Source of the DNA: Lachnospiraceae bacterium
GTDB taxonomy: Bacteria; Bacillota; Clostridia; Lachnospirales; Lachnospiraceae
DNA: 6,521 nt
Direction of reading: 5' to 3'
Assembly: GCA_021200345.1 (NCBI GenBank)
Contig: JAJQGR010000196.1
Location: 1-6,521, forward strand
The notes beneath the pieces are model-generated. The model saw only the letters and a list, made by a program, of their open reading frames with translations. It was not told the DNA's origin and made no database searches. A program made the translations under genes and the position numbers. Positions 5,685-6,521 of this stretch are shown piece after piece; position 1 is the first letter of the stretch; each line of letters starts with the position of its first letter.

Positions 5685-6332
5685 ATGCGGCAGACAGGAA
5701 TCATTAATCGCGAGGATATGCTGGAGCTTACCCGGCGGATGACATTGAGCAGGAACTGCTTCAGCAGAATTGCGGGAGCTTATTTTGATGAAGAAGGCTA
5801 TGTGGATGGAACCTTTAACCGATATTTTAAGCAGTTGGCATCAGGTGAGCAGAAGAAAAATCTGGAGATCGCCAAGGCCATTCCGTTCTCGGAAACAAAT
5901 GTGAAGCTGAAAGAGTATGTCTTCGAGGAGAAAGACAGAAAACAGGGAAGTATGTGGCAGATGCTGATGGCGCTCAGGGAGTGCGGGCTGAAAAATGACG
6001 CACTGCTGGACGTTCTGTATGAACTGGCGGGGGAAAGGTATCCTTCTGGGGCTCCATATGCTTTTTATCTGTTTTATGGCAGTTATGATATCCCGCTGAA
6101 AGGGACGGACCATGCGCGCCAGTGGGAATCGGAGGAGGTTTATTCCTTCCTGGTCGGCGCGTTTTGCAAGGTCAGTGGGGATTATGAAGCGCAGAAGCCT
6201 GAGAACGGTTTTCTCTTTCCGGCGTTTAAAAATCGCAGCGCTGATTTCACGAGAATAGAATTGTTCAGTGACAATGGTTTTCCTTTGGAAGAGCTTTTTG
6301 CTAAAGGAAAAGGAGGAGAATTGTGTCCGTAA
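5685..6332 (+). CDS. Short DUF4317-like protein
   Basis: The 215-residue product has no signal peptide or membrane segment and is probably cytoplasmic. The start at 5685 has AAGGAGA (5672-5678) 6 nt upstream. Similarity to the DUF4317 family is from memory: an N-terminal block around NCFSRIAGAYFDEEGYV (24-40), an LMALRECGLKND-type block near 93-104, YDIPLKGTD (133-141) followed by SEEVYSFLVGAF, and GFLFPAFKNRSADF near 174-187. Family members as I remember them have roughly 380-400 residues. This protein stops soon after the GFLFPAF block, so the C-terminal half is missing. No frame in the 93 bp downstream could supply it. It may be a compact family branch or a truncated copy. The family's function is unknown and the neighbours do not suggest one. 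It is convergent with the AraC-type gene. Confidence 0.75.
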   Translation: MRQTGIINREDMLELTRRMTLSRNCFSRIAGAYFDEEGYVDGTFNRYFKQLASGEQKKNLEIAKAIPFSETNVKLKEYVFEEKDRKQGSMWQMLMALRECGLKNDALLDVLYELAGERYPSGAPYAFYLFYGSYDIPLKGTDHARQWESEEVYSFLVGAFCKVSGDYEAQKPENGFLFPAFKNRSADFTRIELFSDNGFPLEELFAKGKGGELCP

Positions 6333-6364
6333 TAGTAAAAGAATATGAGACTTTCCTTGTATAA
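6311..6364 (+). other. Strong ribosome binding site and GTG leading into a 13-codon frame
   Basis: AGGAGG at 6311-6316, inside the end of the DUF4317-like gene, lies 6 nt before a GTG at 6323-6325. The frame reads VSVIVKEYETFLV and stops at TAA 6362-6364. It could be a coupled leader-like peptide, the remnant of a deleted downstream gene, or chance from the Lys-Gly-Lys-Gly-Gly-Glu codons that encode the end of the upstream protein. The signal is visible; any function is inference. Confidence 0.25.
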
Positions 6365-6368
6365 GGAA
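6353..6368. repeat. Short inverted repeat between convergent genes
   Basis: TTCCTT (6353-6358) and AAGGAA (6363-6368) form a perfect 6-bp stem with a 4-nt loop GTAT. A second possible stem is CTGTG (6374-6378) with CACAG (6391-6395). They lie between two convergent genes where terminators are expected, but neither has a good U tract and both stems are weak. Confidence 0.25.
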
Positions 6369-6425
6369 TTATACTGTGTCAGCATTTTAGCACAGGCAAA
6401 AAAGGTTGCGGATCCGTGCGTTCGC

Positions 6426-6521
6426 TTAATTTGTATTGCGGCTGTTCTGCCGGAATTTGGTCGGTGTCAGCCCAAGTGCGGCGTGAAACATCGCCGTGAA
6501 TTTGGACTGACTCTCGAAACC
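6426..6521 (-). CDS. AraC/XylS-family transcriptional regulator, C-terminal end only
   Basis: Reading the minus strand from the right edge gives 31 residues ending at TAA (complement of 6426-6428). The segment GFESQSKFTAMFHAALGLTP, followed by TKFR, matches the signature end of the AraC DNA-binding domain: the second helix-turn-helix (GFxSQSxFxxxFxxxxGxTPxxxR). This is too short for most ORF finders. The sensing domain and first helix-turn-helix lie outside the window, so the ligand and targets cannot be told. It points toward the DUF4317-like gene and is not arranged as its obvious divergent regulator. Confidence 0.88.
   Translation of the reverse strand, partial: GFESQSKFTAMFHAALGLTPTKFRQNSRNTN

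Noticed and set aside
5485..5685. A 66-codon plus-strand frame ending in a TAATG overlap with the DUF4317-like gene
   Set aside because: There is no ribosome binding site at the right distance, composition is unlike protein (many Cys, Arg, Phe), and it crosses the predicted promoter. The TAATG junction alone is not enough.
6368..6399. Minus-strand TATAAT (complement of 6368-6373) as a promoter
   Set aside because: The best -35-like element, TTGCCT (complement of 6394-6399), is 20 bp away, and there is no minus-strand gene for it to serve to the left.
1..6521. CRISPR arrays, insertion sequences, defence or toxin-antitoxin systems
   Set aside because: No regularly spaced repeats, transposase motifs, terminal inverted repeats or recognisable defence proteins were found on either strand.

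Overview
The window looks like a chromosomal segment of an anaerobic Firmicute, most likely a Lachnospiraceae/Clostridium-type gut bacterium. This rests on three things: a pyruvate,phosphate dikinase (PPDK) of 874 residues that closely matches, from memory, the [Clostridium] symbiosum enzyme; an oxygen-sensitive 2-hydroxyacyl-CoA dehydratase/activator gene; and a DUF4317-like protein, a family I associate with anaerobic Firmicutes. Genes are moderately GC-rich, the gaps between them are AT-rich, and AGGAGG-type ribosome binding sites and sigma70/sigmaA-type promoters are easy to see. Species assignment is inference.

Layout, left to right. (1) Bases 1-1266, plus strand, open at the left edge: the C-terminal part of an HgdB/YjiM-type dehydratase or double-cubane protein, fused in frame to a complete HgdC/YjiL-type ATPase activator. 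A good internal ribosome binding site and ATG sit at the junction. (2) Bases 1279-1350, minus strand: tRNA-Gly(GCC) with its own near-consensus promoter (1374-1402), tail to tail with gene 1. (3) Bases 1421-2380, minus strand: a YegS/BmrU/DagK-family lipid kinase. (4) Bases 2381-2719: a divergent control region with a lipid-kinase promoter, a ppdK extended -10 promoter and a leader of about 135 nt able to form several stems. (5) Bases 2720-5344, plus strand: complete ppdK, followed by a 15-bp hairpin at 5410-5446. (6) Bases 5345-5684: mostly non-coding, with a probable promoter and a leader hairpin. (7) Bases 5685-6332, plus strand: a short DUF4317-like protein of 215 residues. (8) Bases 6426-6521, minus strand: the last 31 residues of an AraC-family regulator, cut by the right edge.

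The genes do not form one operon or an obvious pathway. PPDK interconverts pyruvate and PEP in central carbon metabolism. The activator drives ATP-dependent low-potential electron transfer into an iron-sulfur reductase/dehydratase. The lipid kinase works on membrane lipids. I see no defence system, mobile element or CRISPR array. The points most worth a second look are the dehydratase-activator fusion, the short DUF4317-like gene with unusual signals at both ends, and the structured ppdK leader.
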